Origin: Sphingobium ummariense RL-3
GTDB lineage: Bacteria > Pseudomonadota > Alphaproteobacteria > Sphingomonadales > Sphingomonadaceae
Assembly (NCBI RefSeq): GCF_000447205.1
Contig: NZ_AUWY01000091.1
Coordinates: 23,192-87,191, forward strand
Direction: 5' to 3'
DNA length: 64,000 bases
Shown here: piece by piece, positions 40,111 through 48,578 of the stretch
Layout: each line of letters opens with the position of its first letter
Position numbering within the stretch: position 1 is the first letter of the stretch
Notes under the pieces: model-generated
Seen by the model: only the letters and a program-made list of their open reading frames with translations
What the model was told of the DNA's origin: nothing
The model's database searches: none
Translations under genes and position numbers: made by a program

Positions 40111-41271
40111 ATGGCCGACAAGACCGACCCCGCCCTCCCCGTCATTGAGGTCCGAGCGCTCAGCATGGGGGAGATGTGGGATGCGACCATCGCGTGGTTT
40201 TCCACCCATTCACTGCAAATCCTGATCGCGATCGGGGCGGGCGTCGCGCTCTACATGCTGCTGGCGGCGCTGCGGCAGGTGGGTAAGCGCTGGCGCGGCA
40301 AGCCCGGCGACACGCTGGGCTTCGCCAATGTCGCGGGTCGCGCGGTCGCCCGGACCACGCATTTCTTCATGGTGATGGTCGCAGCGCGACTGGTCGCGGG
40401 CTATGCCCGCCCGCCCGAACTCCTGTTCAAGACGATCGTCTTCCTCTTCACCATTGCCGCCGTCTTCCAGGTGGCGCTCTGGACCCGCGAGATCGTGCTG
40501 GGCCTGATCGAACGCCGGACCCTGGCGGAGGACGGCCAGGGCGAGACTCTGGCCAATGCCATGGGCCTCATCCGCGTACTGGTGACCGTGGCCCTGTTCG
40601 CGATCGCCCTGATCGTCGTGCTGGACAATCTGGGCGTCAACGTCACCGGCCTGGTCGCGGGCCTCGGTATTGGCGGCATCGCCATCGGCCTCGCTGCGCA
40701 GGGCATCTTCTCAGACCTGTTCGCGGCGCTCTCCATCATCTTCGACAAACCGTTCCGCCGAGGCGAAGTCATCACTTACGACCAGACCACCGCCCGGGTC
40801 GAGAAGATCGGGCTCAAGAGCACGCGGCTACGCGCCATGACCGGCGAGAAGAAGGTGATCTCCAACGCCAACCTGCTGCAGAAGGAGATCACCAGCCTGC
40901 AGACGCTGACGCAGCGCCGCGTCACCTTCGCGCTCGGCATCGTCTACCAGACGCCGGAGGAGAAGGCCGAGGCCATCCCTGCCCTGCTGCGTCGGATCGT
41001 CGAGGATGAGGGCTTCCTGTTCGTCAATGCCGGACTGGTGCGCTTCGGCGCAAGTTCGCTCGACTATGAGCTGAATTTCGACGTACCCGATCCGGACACG
41101 CACGATTATTTTCAGGCGCGCCATCGCATCGGCCTGTCCATCTGGAAGCGCTTCAACGCCGAAGGGATTGAGTTCGCCTATCCGACCCAGACGAGTTTTA
41201 CCGCAGCGCCCGACGGCAGGATGATCATGCCCTATCCCGAGGTGCAGCCGGTACGGCGCGTCGAGGGATAA
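40111..41271 (+). CDS. MscS family mechanosensitive ion channel
   Basis: A 386-residue MscS-type channel. There are about four transmembrane helices in the first 200 residues, then the pore-lining helix and beta domain signature GLGIGGIAIGLAAQGIFSDLFAALSIIFDKPFRRGEVI. The C-terminal vestibule domain ends HRIGLSIWKRFNAEGIEFAYPTQT. The channel opens under membrane tension to release solutes on hypo-osmotic shock. It lies 21 bp after topoisomerase IB. Confidence 0.93.
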   Translation: MADKTDPALPVIEVRALSMGEMWDATIAWFSTHSLQILIAIGAGVALYMLLAALRQVGKRWRGKPGDTLGFANVAGRAVARTTHFFMVMVAARLVAGYARPPELLFKTIVFLFTIAAVFQVALWTREIVLGLIERRTLAEDGQGETLANAMGLIRVLVTVALFAIALIVVLDNLGVNVTGLVAGLGIGGIAIGLAAQGIFSDLFAALSIIFDKPFRRGEVITYDQTTARVEKIGLKSTRLRAMTGEKKVISNANLLQKEITSLQTLTQRRVTFALGIVYQTPEEKAEAIPALLRRIVEDEGFLFVNAGLVRFGASSLDYELNFDVPDPDTHDYFQARHRIGLSIWKRFNAEGIEFAYPTQTSFTAAPDGRMIMPYPEVQPVRRVEG

Positions 41272-41397
41272 GGCCCCGAACTCCTTCCTTCTTCTGCTTC
41301 GCCCCGCCGCAGTTTCGATTCGGCCGGGCCTGATTCGCTTGTGCCAGCAGCCGTCCCCCACTAACCGACTGGCTTCTGTTCAACGGATGGGACGCCC

Positions 41398-41796
41398 ATG
41401 GCTTCTGCAAAGATTTCCGCCGCCTGCCTTGCATTGGCGCTCGCCGCCTTCGCTTCACCCGCCGCTGCCGAAGGCCTCGGGGCTGAAGCCAATTACGGGC
41501 GCGCGGACGGCCATTGGGGTGCGGAACTGGGCGCTGGCTATGCGCTGGGCATTGCGGGCTTCAGCCTGACGCCGGGCGGCGGCGTCTATCTGCGGGACGG
41601 CGATACCCGGCTCTACGGCCGGGTCGAGGCGGCTTATACCATCCCCCTTTCCGCCACCATCGGCGCCGGCCTTCGCGTCAGCGCCGACGAGGCGAGGCCT
41701 TATGCAACGCTCGCCATGCCGCTGCTTCCCAAGATCCGGGTGAAGGCCAATGTCGGCCCCCATTATTACGCGGCGGGATTGACGCTGGGCTACTGA
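41398..41796 (+). CDS. hypothetical exported beta-rich protein
   Basis: A 132-residue protein with a signal peptide (MASAKISAACLALALAAFASPAAA) and a mature part of alternating Gly/aromatic beta strands (EANYGRADGHWGAELGAGYALGIAG, and LYGRVEAAYTIPLSATIGAG), ending in HYYAAGLTLGY. That pattern, with a C-terminal aromatic residue, suggests a small outer-membrane beta-barrel or barrel-like protein. The family is not recognised. Its stop overlaps the convergent epimerase gene by 7 bp. Confidence 0.75.
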   Translation: MASAKISAACLALALAAFASPAAAEGLGAEANYGRADGHWGAELGAGYALGIAGFSLTPGGGVYLRDGDTRLYGRVEAAYTIPLSATIGAGLRVSADEARPYATLAMPLLPKIRVKANVGPHYYAAGLTLGY

Positions 41797-42767
41797 CCCA
41801 GGCCCCAAAGGGTCCCGGGATGCAGCATCCCGTCCTGCACCGCCAGCCCGCCCGGCCGGTCCTCAGCCAGCAGCAGCGCGCCGTCCAGATCGATCCAGTC
41901 CGCCACCTGCGCCACCAGCGCGGCCGGCGCGATGCCGAGCGAGGTGCCCAGCATGCAGCCGACCATGATGCGGAAACCCCGCGCCCGGCCCTCGCGCGCC
42001 AGCGCGAGAGCCTCGGTGAGCCCTCCGGCCTTGTCGAGCTTGATGTTGATCGCGTCGAAATCGCCCAGTCGGTCGAGATCGACGCGCGTATGGCAGCTTT
42101 CGTCGGCGCAGAGCGGCAGGCGCGCGGCGACGCCTACAAGCCGCTGCTCTTCGCCATGGCGGACGGGCTGCTCCACCATCTCGACGCCCAAGGCTGCAAG
42201 GGCGTCCGCCTCGGCCGCGATGTCGAGATCATGCCAGCTCTCGTTCGCGTCGACGATCAACCGCGCGCCCGGAGCGCCGGCGCGCACGGCGGCGATGCGC
42301 TCTTGGTCGCCTTCGCCGGTGAGCTTGCACTTGAGCAGGCCGAAACCGCGCGCCGCGGCGGCGCGCGCATCGGCCTCCATCCGCGCGGGATCGCCCAGGC
42401 TGATGGTGAAGGCGGTGGGGAGCGACCCTGGCTCCAACAGGCCCGCGAGCTGCCAGACCGGCCTCCCCGCGCGCTTCGACTCCAGATCCCACAACGCGCA
42501 GTCGAGTGCATTACGAGCAGCTCCGCGCGGCATCGCCTCCAGCAGCACCTCCCGATCCAGCGGTCCGGCATAGGCATTGATCGCCGCCGCGCAGCCTTCC
42601 GCTGTCTCGCCCTCATAATAGATCGCCGTCCCCTCGCCCCGGCCGACATGTTCCCCATCCCCCACAGTACAGATCACGACATCCACGAATGTCTTGGCGC
42701 CCCGGCTGATGATGAAGGCGCCTGCGACCGGCCAGCGTTCGACGGTCGCGGAAAGGATGCGGGTCAT
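41790..42767 (-). CDS. dipeptide epimerase (enolase superfamily, L-Ala-D/L-Glu type)
   Basis: A 325-residue enolase-superfamily enzyme. Catalytic and metal-binding elements appear in order: KCKLTGEGD (Lys base), LIVDANESWHDLD (metal Asp), MVEQPVRHG (metal Glu), ADESCHTR (metal Asp) and NIKLDKAGGLTEAL (second Lys), with GCMLGTSLGIAPA. These are characteristic of muropeptide-derived L-Ala-D/L-Glu epimerases that recycle murein peptides. The specificity loop cannot be checked by eye. The gene is divergent from the fusion gene at 42875. Confidence 0.88.
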   Translation of the reverse strand: MTRILSATVERWPVAGAFIISRGAKTFVDVVICTVGDGEHVGRGEGTAIYYEGETAEGCAAAINAYAGPLDREVLLEAMPRGAARNALDCALWDLESKRAGRPVWQLAGLLEPGSLPTAFTISLGDPARMEADARAAAARGFGLLKCKLTGEGDQERIAAVRAGAPGARLIVDANESWHDLDIAAEADALAALGVEMVEQPVRHGEEQRLVGVAARLPLCADESCHTRVDLDRLGDFDAINIKLDKAGGLTEALALAREGRARGFRIMVGCMLGTSLGIAPAALVAQVADWIDLDGALLLAEDRPGGLAVQDGMLHPGTLWGLGQ

Positions 42768-42874
42768 CGGCGTTTCCTGCGGAATGACGGGAAGGAGGAA
42801 GCGAAAGGTCTATGCGGGAAAGCAAAGCCGACGCATAGTCCCCCCGCCTTGCGGCCTATGGAGGACATGCACCT

Positions 42875-44164
42875 GTGACGTCACGCGAATTGACCGGCTT
42901 CCTGCCCCTTGCCGAACGGCTGGAAGACATCGACCATGGCGAACGGCTGTCGGATTTCGCATGGCGCATGGCATTCGGTGCAATCGGCTGGCCCTGGTTG
43001 CTGGCCAGCCTGTCGGGCGGACGCAAGGCGGACAAGCGCGCGCTACTGGACGAGCTGGGCCTGGCCCATGACGCACTGCCCCATCTAGGTAGCTGGAAGG
43101 CCGACATGGGCTTCCTGCGCCATATCGTGCGGGAAATCGCGCGGCTGCGACCCGCTCATGTGGTGGAACTGGGCGCGGGTGCATCGACGTTGGTCGCCGC
43201 GCAGGCGCTGACGCTGCATGGCGGCGGGCAACTGCACAGCTTCGACCAGCATGGCGGCTTCGTCGACGCCACGCGGCAATGGCTGGCGGACCAAGGTCTG
43301 AAGGCCGACCTGCGCCATGCCCCGCTGACGAAGAAGAGCAGCGACTGGCCGGGCCGCTGGTATGCGATCGACACCCTGCCCGAGAGCATCGACCTGCTGA
43401 TCATCGATGGGCCGCCCTGGGCAGTGCATCCCCTGGTGCGCGGGGCGGCAGACAGCCTGTTTTCCCGCCTGTCACCCGGCGGTGTGGTGCTGCTGGACGA
43501 CGCTGCGCGGCCGGGCGAGCGGCTGGTGGCGCGACGCTGGCGTGAGCGCTGGCCGCATATGGATTTTCGCCTGGTGAAGGACGGGACAAAGGGGACGCTG
43601 GTCGGGCGGCGCCGCGACGTGTCGATGCCGGCAGTGAATGACAATGAGGCCGGCCGCGGCTGGCACCATGTCGCGCGCGCGGCAGGAATCGCGGCGCTGA
43701 TCGCGACCGGATGGATCGCCCGGGGCGCGCTGGGCGAGTTCCCGCAGCCTGCGCAGGCCGAGACCTTTCTTGACGAGGCGGCAGCCTCGCACCGGGCCGG
43801 ACTGCTGCGGCTAGCCATGCCCTCGCAGGTTGAGAGCCAGCGGCTCGACCCGCAGGAGATCGAGCGGACGACCGGCATCGTGCTGCCCGCCCTGCCGAGC
43901 GACTGGCGGATCTCCGACGTGCAGTTGTTCCCTACCGCCGACAGTCCCTCTATCGCGGTATCCTTGGTAACGCCCCAGGGGGAGCAGCTCTCCTTCTTCG
44001 CCGACCGCGCAGAAACCCCCGCCGAAGGGCGTCCGCTGCTGGCACACCGCGCAGGAGATACGATCGCCTATTGGGAGGCAGGCAGCATGGCCTATGCCCT
44101 CACGGGACGGACAAAGGCCAACCGGCTGCTGGCGCTGGCCGCGCAGGTAGCGCCAGCGGGGTGA
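42875..44164 (+). CDS. fusion: SAM methyltransferase + TM helix + anti-sigma-like extracytoplasmic domain
   Basis: A 429-residue protein, start GTG 42875 with GGAGG 10 nt upstream. Residues about 70-245 form a class I SAM methyltransferase: VVELGAGASTLVAA (97-110), DLLIIDGPPW (173-182) and GGVVLLDDA (202-210). After a short linker comes a transmembrane helix (about 265-284, ARAAGIAALIATGWIARGAL). Residues about 297-425 resemble the extracytoplasmic half of RsiW/ChrR-type anti-sigma factors: FLDEAAASHR, RTTGIVLPALPSDWRISDVQLFP in two parts, TPQGEQLSFFA, AYWEAGSMAYALTG, ANRLLALAAQV. The zinc-binding anti-sigma region itself is missing, its place taken by the methyltransferase. No ECF sigma gene is adjacent. 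There is no frameshift. Confidence 0.75.
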   Translation: MTSRELTGFLPLAERLEDIDHGERLSDFAWRMAFGAIGWPWLLASLSGGRKADKRALLDELGLAHDALPHLGSWKADMGFLRHIVREIARLRPAHVVELGAGASTLVAAQALTLHGGGQLHSFDQHGGFVDATRQWLADQGLKADLRHAPLTKKSSDWPGRWYAIDTLPESIDLLIIDGPPWAVHPLVRGAADSLFSRLSPGGVVLLDDAARPGERLVARRWRERWPHMDFRLVKDGTKGTLVGRRRDVSMPAVNDNEAGRGWHHVARAAGIAALIATGWIARGALGEFPQPAQAETFLDEAAASHRAGLLRLAMPSQVESQRLDPQEIERTTGIVLPALPSDWRISDVQLFPTADSPSIAVSLVTPQGEQLSFFADRAETPAEGRPLLAHRAGDTIAYWEAGSMAYALTGRTKANRLLALAAQVAPAG

Positions 44165-44214
44165 CGTCCCCGATCTGGCACCCCTCGTTGAACTGTCGAA
44201 AGCGAAGTGCGCGC

Positions 44215-45666
44215 TTATTCCCGGCCCTTCAGCTCATCGCCCCGGATCGTCGCGACATGCAGCACGTTGGTGGATCCGGGGATGCCGAAGGGCACGCCCG
44301 CCAGCACCACGATCTTGCCGCCCTTCTCGGCCATGCCGTGGCGCAGCGCCATGCGGCGCGCCTTGCCGATCATTTCCTCGAACGTGCCGATATCCTTGGT
44401 GCGGATAGCATGGACGCCCCAGGTGAGGCCCAGCTTGCGCGCCGTGTCCTGACGCGGCGTCAGGGCCAGGATGGGGCTCAGCGGCCGCTCGCGCGCGACG
44501 CGCCGGACCGTGCTGCCCGACGAGGTGAAGCAGGTGATGGCGCTGCCGCCCACGACCGATACGATACTGCCCGCCGCCTCGGCCAGCGCGTCGGCCGTGG
44601 TTGCGTCGGGCTTGGTTTCCGTGAAGTGCAGCCGCGCGAAATAGCCGGGATCGCGCTCGACGCTGTGCGCGATGCTGTCCATCATCGCGACCGCCTCGAC
44701 CGGCCAGTCGCCCGCCGCGGTCTCGGCGGACAGCATGATCGCGTCGGCGCCGTCATAGACCGCGGTGGCGACGTCCGACACCTCGGCGCGGGTCGGCGTG
44801 GGCGCCTTGATCATCGATTCGAGCATCTGGGTCGCGACTACTACGGGCCGCCCCATGCGACGTGCGGTGGCGACGATCTGCTTTTGCAGCGGCGGAACGG
44901 CCTGGGGCGGCAGTTCGACGCCCAGATCGCCGCGCGCCACCATCACGCCGTCCGCCAGTTCGATGATCTCCTCCAGCCGCTGCACGGCCGACGGCTTCTC
45001 GATCTTCGCCATCAGCGCGCCGCGCCCGCCCATCAGCTTGCGCGCCTCAGCCAGATCCTCCGGCCGTTGCACGAAGCTGAGTGCAATCCAGTCAAGATCC
45101 TGCTCCAGCGCGAAGCTCAGATCCCGCCGGTCCTTGTCGGTCAGCGCCGGGACCGGCACGACCACGTCGGGCACGTTGACGCCCTTGCGGTTGGAAAGTG
45201 CGCCGCCGACCTCCACGACGGTCTCGATCCGCCGGTCGTCCACTGTCTTGACCCGCAGCACCAGCTTGCCGTCGTCCAGCAGCAACCGCGTTTCAGGCAC
45301 CAGCGCCTCATAGATTTCCGGATGCGGCAGGTTGACGCGCCGGGCGTCCCCCGGCGTTTCATCGCGGTCCAGCACGAACGGCATCCCCGTCTCCAGCACC
45401 GCAAGGCCGCTGGCGAAGGTGCCGACGCGTAGCTTCGGCCCCTGCAGGTCGCCCAGAATCGTCGTCGGACGGTTGAATTCCTTTTCCAGCCCACGGATTG
45501 CAGCGATACGCGCGGCATGGTCCTCATGGGCGCCATGGCTCATGTTGATGCGGAAGGCATCCGCCCCCGCGACAAAGAGCGCGCGAATCATTTCTACCGT
45601 GTCGCTTGCGGGACCGAGGGTCGCAAGGATACGGACCTTGCGCGAACGGGGCGGCAAACGTGTCAT
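44215..45666 (-). CDS. pyk: pyruvate kinase
   Basis: A 483-residue glycolytic enzyme converting PEP and ADP to pyruvate and ATP. Landmarks: RILATLGPASDT at the N-terminus, RINMSHG, ILGDLQGPKLRVG, the active-site signature MAKIEKPSAV, MVARGDLGVELP, ATQMLESMI and DGADAIMLSAETAAGDWP. ATG 45666 (MTRLPPRSRK) is chosen because AGGAG lies 7 nt upstream; the ATG at 45687 lacks one. The C-terminal regulatory domain is full length. Divergent from DUF1244. Confidence 0.96.
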   Translation of the reverse strand: MTRLPPRSRKVRILATLGPASDTVEMIRALFVAGADAFRINMSHGAHEDHAARIAAIRGLEKEFNRPTTILGDLQGPKLRVGTFASGLAVLETGMPFVLDRDETPGDARRVNLPHPEIYEALVPETRLLLDDGKLVLRVKTVDDRRIETVVEVGGALSNRKGVNVPDVVVPVPALTDKDRRDLSFALEQDLDWIALSFVQRPEDLAEARKLMGGRGALMAKIEKPSAVQRLEEIIELADGVMVARGDLGVELPPQAVPPLQKQIVATARRMGRPVVVATQMLESMIKAPTPTRAEVSDVATAVYDGADAIMLSAETAAGDWPVEAVAMMDSIAHSVERDPGYFARLHFTETKPDATTADALAEAAGSIVSVVGGSAITCFTSSGSTVRRVARERPLSPILALTPRQDTARKLGLTWGVHAIRTKDIGTFEEMIGKARRMALRHGMAEKGGKIVVLAGVPFGIPGSTNVLHVATIRGDELKGRE

Positions 45667-45771
45667 CTTCAGGCTCCTGACCGTCAAGTTCGTCCCCGGC
45701 TTGCCAGGGCGTCGTTATGGATTATCCGTGCTGCACGACAGGATGATGTAGAAAGAGCGAGGAACCCGCCC

Positions 45772-46071
45772 ATGGCTGATAGCATACTCAACGACGCGGT
45801 CGCCGCAACCGCCTTCCGCCGTCTCGTCGCACATCTGCAGCATCGCACCGATGTGCAGAACATCGACCTGATGGGAATAGCGGGCTTCTGCCGCAACTGC
45901 CTAGCCGACTGGATCGCGGAGGCGGACGGATCGCTAAGCCGGGATGAAGCGCGCGAAATCATCCACGGCATGCCCTTCGCCGACTGGAAGGCGCGCCATC
46001 AGAGCGAGGCCAGTCCCGAACAGATCGAAAGAATGAAGGAGAGTGTGGCGAAGAACGCCGACAGCCATTAG
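45772..46071 (+). CDS. DUF1244 family protein
   Basis: A 99-residue helical protein. VQNIDLMGIAGFCRNCLADWI contains the conserved Cys pair of DUF1244, and GMPFADWKARHQ is the other conserved block. The function is unknown. AGGA lies 11 nt before ATG 45772. It precedes gapR on the same strand, and this grouping beside pyruvate kinase is one I associate with many alphaproteobacteria. Confidence 0.9.
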   Translation: MADSILNDAVAATAFRRLVAHLQHRTDVQNIDLMGIAGFCRNCLADWIAEADGSLSRDEAREIIHGMPFADWKARHQSEASPEQIERMKESVAKNADSH

Positions 46072-46110
46072 GAGCATGCGCCAACCGATTCACACCCACT
46101 GGAGATTATC

Positions 46111-46353
46111 ATGAGCGAGGGCAACGTCGCCGCCGATCAGCTACGCCTTCTCATCGAACGCATCGAGCGTCTCGAGGAGGAAAAGAAGGGCATCGGCGAC
46201 GACATCAAGGACGTCTATCTGGAAGCAAAGGCGAACGGCTATGATCCCAAGATCATGCGCCAGATCGTCCGCCTGCGGAAGATGCAGCCGCACGACCGCC
46301 AGGAGATGGAGGCGATCCTCCAGACTTACCTCGCTGCGCTGGGCATGGAATAA
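46111..46353 (+). CDS. gapR: nucleoid-associated protein GapR (DUF2312)
   Basis: An 80-residue protein with the GapR layout: a long coiled coil ([21 protein letters not shown]), then [29 protein letters not shown], and a final helix ([15 protein letters not shown]). In Caulobacter, GapR forms tetramers around overtwisted DNA ahead of polymerases and helps topoisomerases. The length and sequence match the family fully. GGAG lies 9 nt upstream of ATG 46111. Confidence 0.93.
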   Translation: MSEGNVAADQLRLLIERIERLEEEKKGIGDDIKDVYLEAKANGYDPKIMRQIVRLRKMQPHDRQEMEAILQTYLAALGME

Positions 46354-46382
46354 GAGCGTATCGAAACGGAAGGAGAGCGCCC

Positions 46383-46709
46383 ATGTCCGAGATCATCGTC
46401 AGCACCACCCCCACGCTGGAAGGGCGGCCCGCAAAGGAGTATCTCGGCATCGTCACCGGCGAGGTGATCGTCGGCGCCAACCTGTTCCGTGACCTGTTTG
46501 CCAGCGTCCGGGACATCGTGGGCGGCCGGTCGGGCGCTTATGAGGATGTTCTTCAGCGCGCCCGCGAACAGGCGATCGGCGAAATGCGCATGCGCGCCGC
46601 CACAATGGGCGCCAACGCCGTCGTGGGCGTCGATCTCGACTATGAAGTGATCGGGTCCAACGGGTCGATGCTGATGGTGTCGGCTTCCGGCACGGCGATC
46701 CTCTATTGA
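46383..46709 (+). CDS. YbjQ/UPF0145 family protein
   Basis: A 108-residue protein of the YbjQ/UPF0145 (DUF74) family, which forms small pentameric, possibly metal-binding rings. Conserved blocks: [45 protein letters not shown], and [14 protein letters not shown]. The function is unknown. The stop overlaps the TTG start of the acetyltransferase (TTGA), so the two are translationally coupled. Confidence 0.92.
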   Translation: MSEIIVSTTPTLEGRPAKEYLGIVTGEVIVGANLFRDLFASVRDIVGGRSGAYEDVLQRAREQAIGEMRMRAATMGANAVVGVDLDYEVIGSNGSMLMVSASGTAILY

Positions 46710-47200
46710 CGCTGGCCGTTCGCCAGGCGGAAGCGGCCGACGCCGCTGCCTGCGCGGCACTCTACGCGCCCTTCGTCACCGACAGCTGGGTCAGTTTCGA
46801 GACCGATCCGCCCGATCCGGCCGAGATGGCACGCCGGATCGCCGACTACGGCACGTCGCATGGCTGGTTGGTGGCGCAGACGGCGGACGGGCAGATCGTG
46901 GGCTATGCCTATGGCAGCCCGCATCGCACCCGCGCCGCCTATGCGACGTCCGCCGATGTCGCCATCTATGTCGATCCCGCCTTTGCCCGCCGCGGCGTGG
47001 GTAGAGCGCTTTACGTCGCACTGCTGCCGCTGTTGAAAGACAGGGGCTATCATGCCGTGTTCGCGGGCATCGCCCTGCCCAATGCAGCCAGCATCGCCCT
47101 GCATGAGGCGATGGGCTTCACCCCCGTCGGCATCTATCGGGAGGTCGGATGGAAGCTGGGCGGATGGCGCGACGTGGGCTGGTGGCAGCGCCTGGTATGA
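46706..47200 (+). CDS. GNAT N-acetyltransferase, phosphinothricin acetyltransferase-like
   Basis: A 164-residue GNAT enzyme. [20 protein letters not shown] and [15 protein letters not shown], the [24 protein letters not shown] stretch, and the acetyl-CoA loop [13 protein letters not shown] resemble the phosphinothricin/methionine sulfone acetyltransferase group. It may acetylate methionine sulfone/sulfoximine-like amino acids; the substrate is untested. The start is TTG 46706, overlapping the preceding stop. Confidence 0.88.
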   Translation: MTLAVRQAEAADAAACAALYAPFVTDSWVSFETDPPDPAEMARRIADYGTSHGWLVAQTADGQIVGYAYGSPHRTRAAYATSADVAIYVDPAFARRGVGRALYVALLPLLKDRGYHAVFAGIALPNAASIALHEAMGFTPVGIYREVGWKLGGWRDVGWWQRLV

Positions 47201-47287
47201 TGGGCCTCCTCTGGCGGTTGCCCTGAGGGTGGTCGCTGGTGTAAGGGCGCCCATCCCTTTCAGACCGGCAGACAAGAAGTCAGGACC

Positions 47288-48031
47288 ATGGCAGGCCATT
47301 CCAAGTTCAAGAATATCATGCATCGCAAGGGCGCGCAGGACAAGAAGCGCTCCTCGATGTTCTCCAAGCTCAGCCGCGAAATCACCGTTGCGGCCAAGAT
47401 GGGCCTGCCGGACCCCGACATGAACCCCCGCCTGCGTCTGGCGATCAACGCCGCCAAGGCCCAGTCCATGCCCAAGGACAATATCCAGCGCGCCATCGAC
47501 AAGGCGTCGGGCGGCGACATGGAGAATTATGAGGAGGTCCGTTACGAGGGCTATGGCCCCGGCGGTGTCGCCATCATCGTCGAGGCGCTGACCGACAACC
47601 GCAACCGCACCGCGACCAATGTACGCACCGCCTTCTCCAAGAATGGCGGCAATCTCGGCGCATCCGGCGCAGTCAGCCACGGCTTCGACCGGATGGGCCA
47701 GATCACCTATCCGGCGAGCGCGGGCGACGCCGATGCGATCTTCGAGGCGGCGCTGGAAGCGGGTGCCGAAGACGTGTCGTCGAACGAGGACGAGCACGAG
47801 ATCTGGACCGCCATGGACGCCCTGCACGAGGTTGCGAAGGCGCTCGAAGCCAAGCTCGGCCCGGCCGAGGGCGCGAAGCTCGCCTGGAAGCCGCAGACCA
47901 CCGTCGAAGTCGATGAAGGCAGTGCAGCGACGCTGATGAAGCTGGTGGACACGCTGGAGGACGATGACGACGTCCAGACCGTCTGGGGCAATTACGAGGT
48001 TTCGGACGCGGTGATGGAGAAGCTCGGGTAA
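47288..48031 (+). CDS. YebC/PmpR family transcription/translation regulator
   Basis: A 247-residue YebC protein. [22 protein letters not shown] is the canonical start, followed by [19 protein letters not shown] sequence, [27 protein letters not shown] and [19 protein letters not shown]. YebC proteins bind DNA in some species, and recent work links members of the family to translation of difficult proline-containing stretches; both roles remain possible. It lies 22 bp before ruvC, the usual order in proteobacteria. Confidence 0.95.
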   Translation: MAGHSKFKNIMHRKGAQDKKRSSMFSKLSREITVAAKMGLPDPDMNPRLRLAINAAKAQSMPKDNIQRAIDKASGGDMENYEEVRYEGYGPGGVAIIVEALTDNRNRTATNVRTAFSKNGGNLGASGAVSHGFDRMGQITYPASAGDADAIFEAALEAGAEDVSSNEDEHEIWTAMDALHEVAKALEAKLGPAEGAKLAWKPQTTVEVDEGSAATLMKLVDTLEDDDDVQTVWGNYEVSDAVMEKLG

Positions 48032-48053
48032 CTGGGAGGCCGGAGTATCGCTG

Positions 48054-48545
48054 ATGCTTCTCCTGGGCCTCGACCCCGGCCTTGCCTCCACGGGCTGGGG
48101 CCTGATTTCCGCTGATGGCAACCGCCTGACCCATGTCGGCAACGGGCAGATCAGGACCGATAGCGCGCTGTCTCTCCCTACCCGTCTGATGGCGCTCGAC
48201 ATGGCGCTGACCAATCTCATCCTGGAGCATCGGCCGGACGGCGTGGCTGTGGAGGAAGTGTTCGTCAATACGAACCCGCAATCGACGCTAAAGCTGGGCC
48301 AGGCTCGGGGCGTGATCCTGCTGGCAGCAGCACGGTCCGGCATGGACGTCGGCGAATATGCCGCGCGGCTGGTGAAGAAGGCCGTGGTGGGCGTAGGCAA
48401 CGCGTCAAAGGAGCAGGTGCACGCCATGGTGGCCCGGCTGCTGCCCGGGGTGAAGATCGCAGGGCCTGACGCCGCCGATGCTCTCGCCGTCGCCATCACC
48501 CATGCGCACCATCTGGCGAGCGCCCGGCGCATCCCGAGCAAATAG
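48054..48545 (+). CDS. ruvC: crossover junction endodeoxyribonuclease RuvC
   Basis: A 163-residue Holliday-junction resolvase. Catalytic acids are visible in [14 protein letters not shown] (Asp), [10 protein letters not shown] (Glu) and [16 protein letters not shown] (two Asp). It cuts four-way junctions symmetrically in recombination. It follows the yebC homologue. ruvA and ruvB do not follow here; an ATP-dependent helicase hrpB takes that place. Confidence 0.95.
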   Translation: MLLLGLDPGLASTGWGLISADGNRLTHVGNGQIRTDSALSLPTRLMALDMALTNLILEHRPDGVAVEEVFVNTNPQSTLKLGQARGVILLAAARSGMDVGEYAARLVKKAVVGVGNASKEQVHAMVARLLPGVKIAGPDAADALAVAITHAHHLASARRIPSK

Positions 48546-48578
48546 GGTTTTGCGCCCGCGCCGGATACGCGGCAGAGC

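Noticed and set aside
41514..42878. A plus-strand frame of 454 codons opposite the dipeptide epimerase
   Set aside because: The epimerase has a full set of enolase-superfamily motifs; the plus frame has none.
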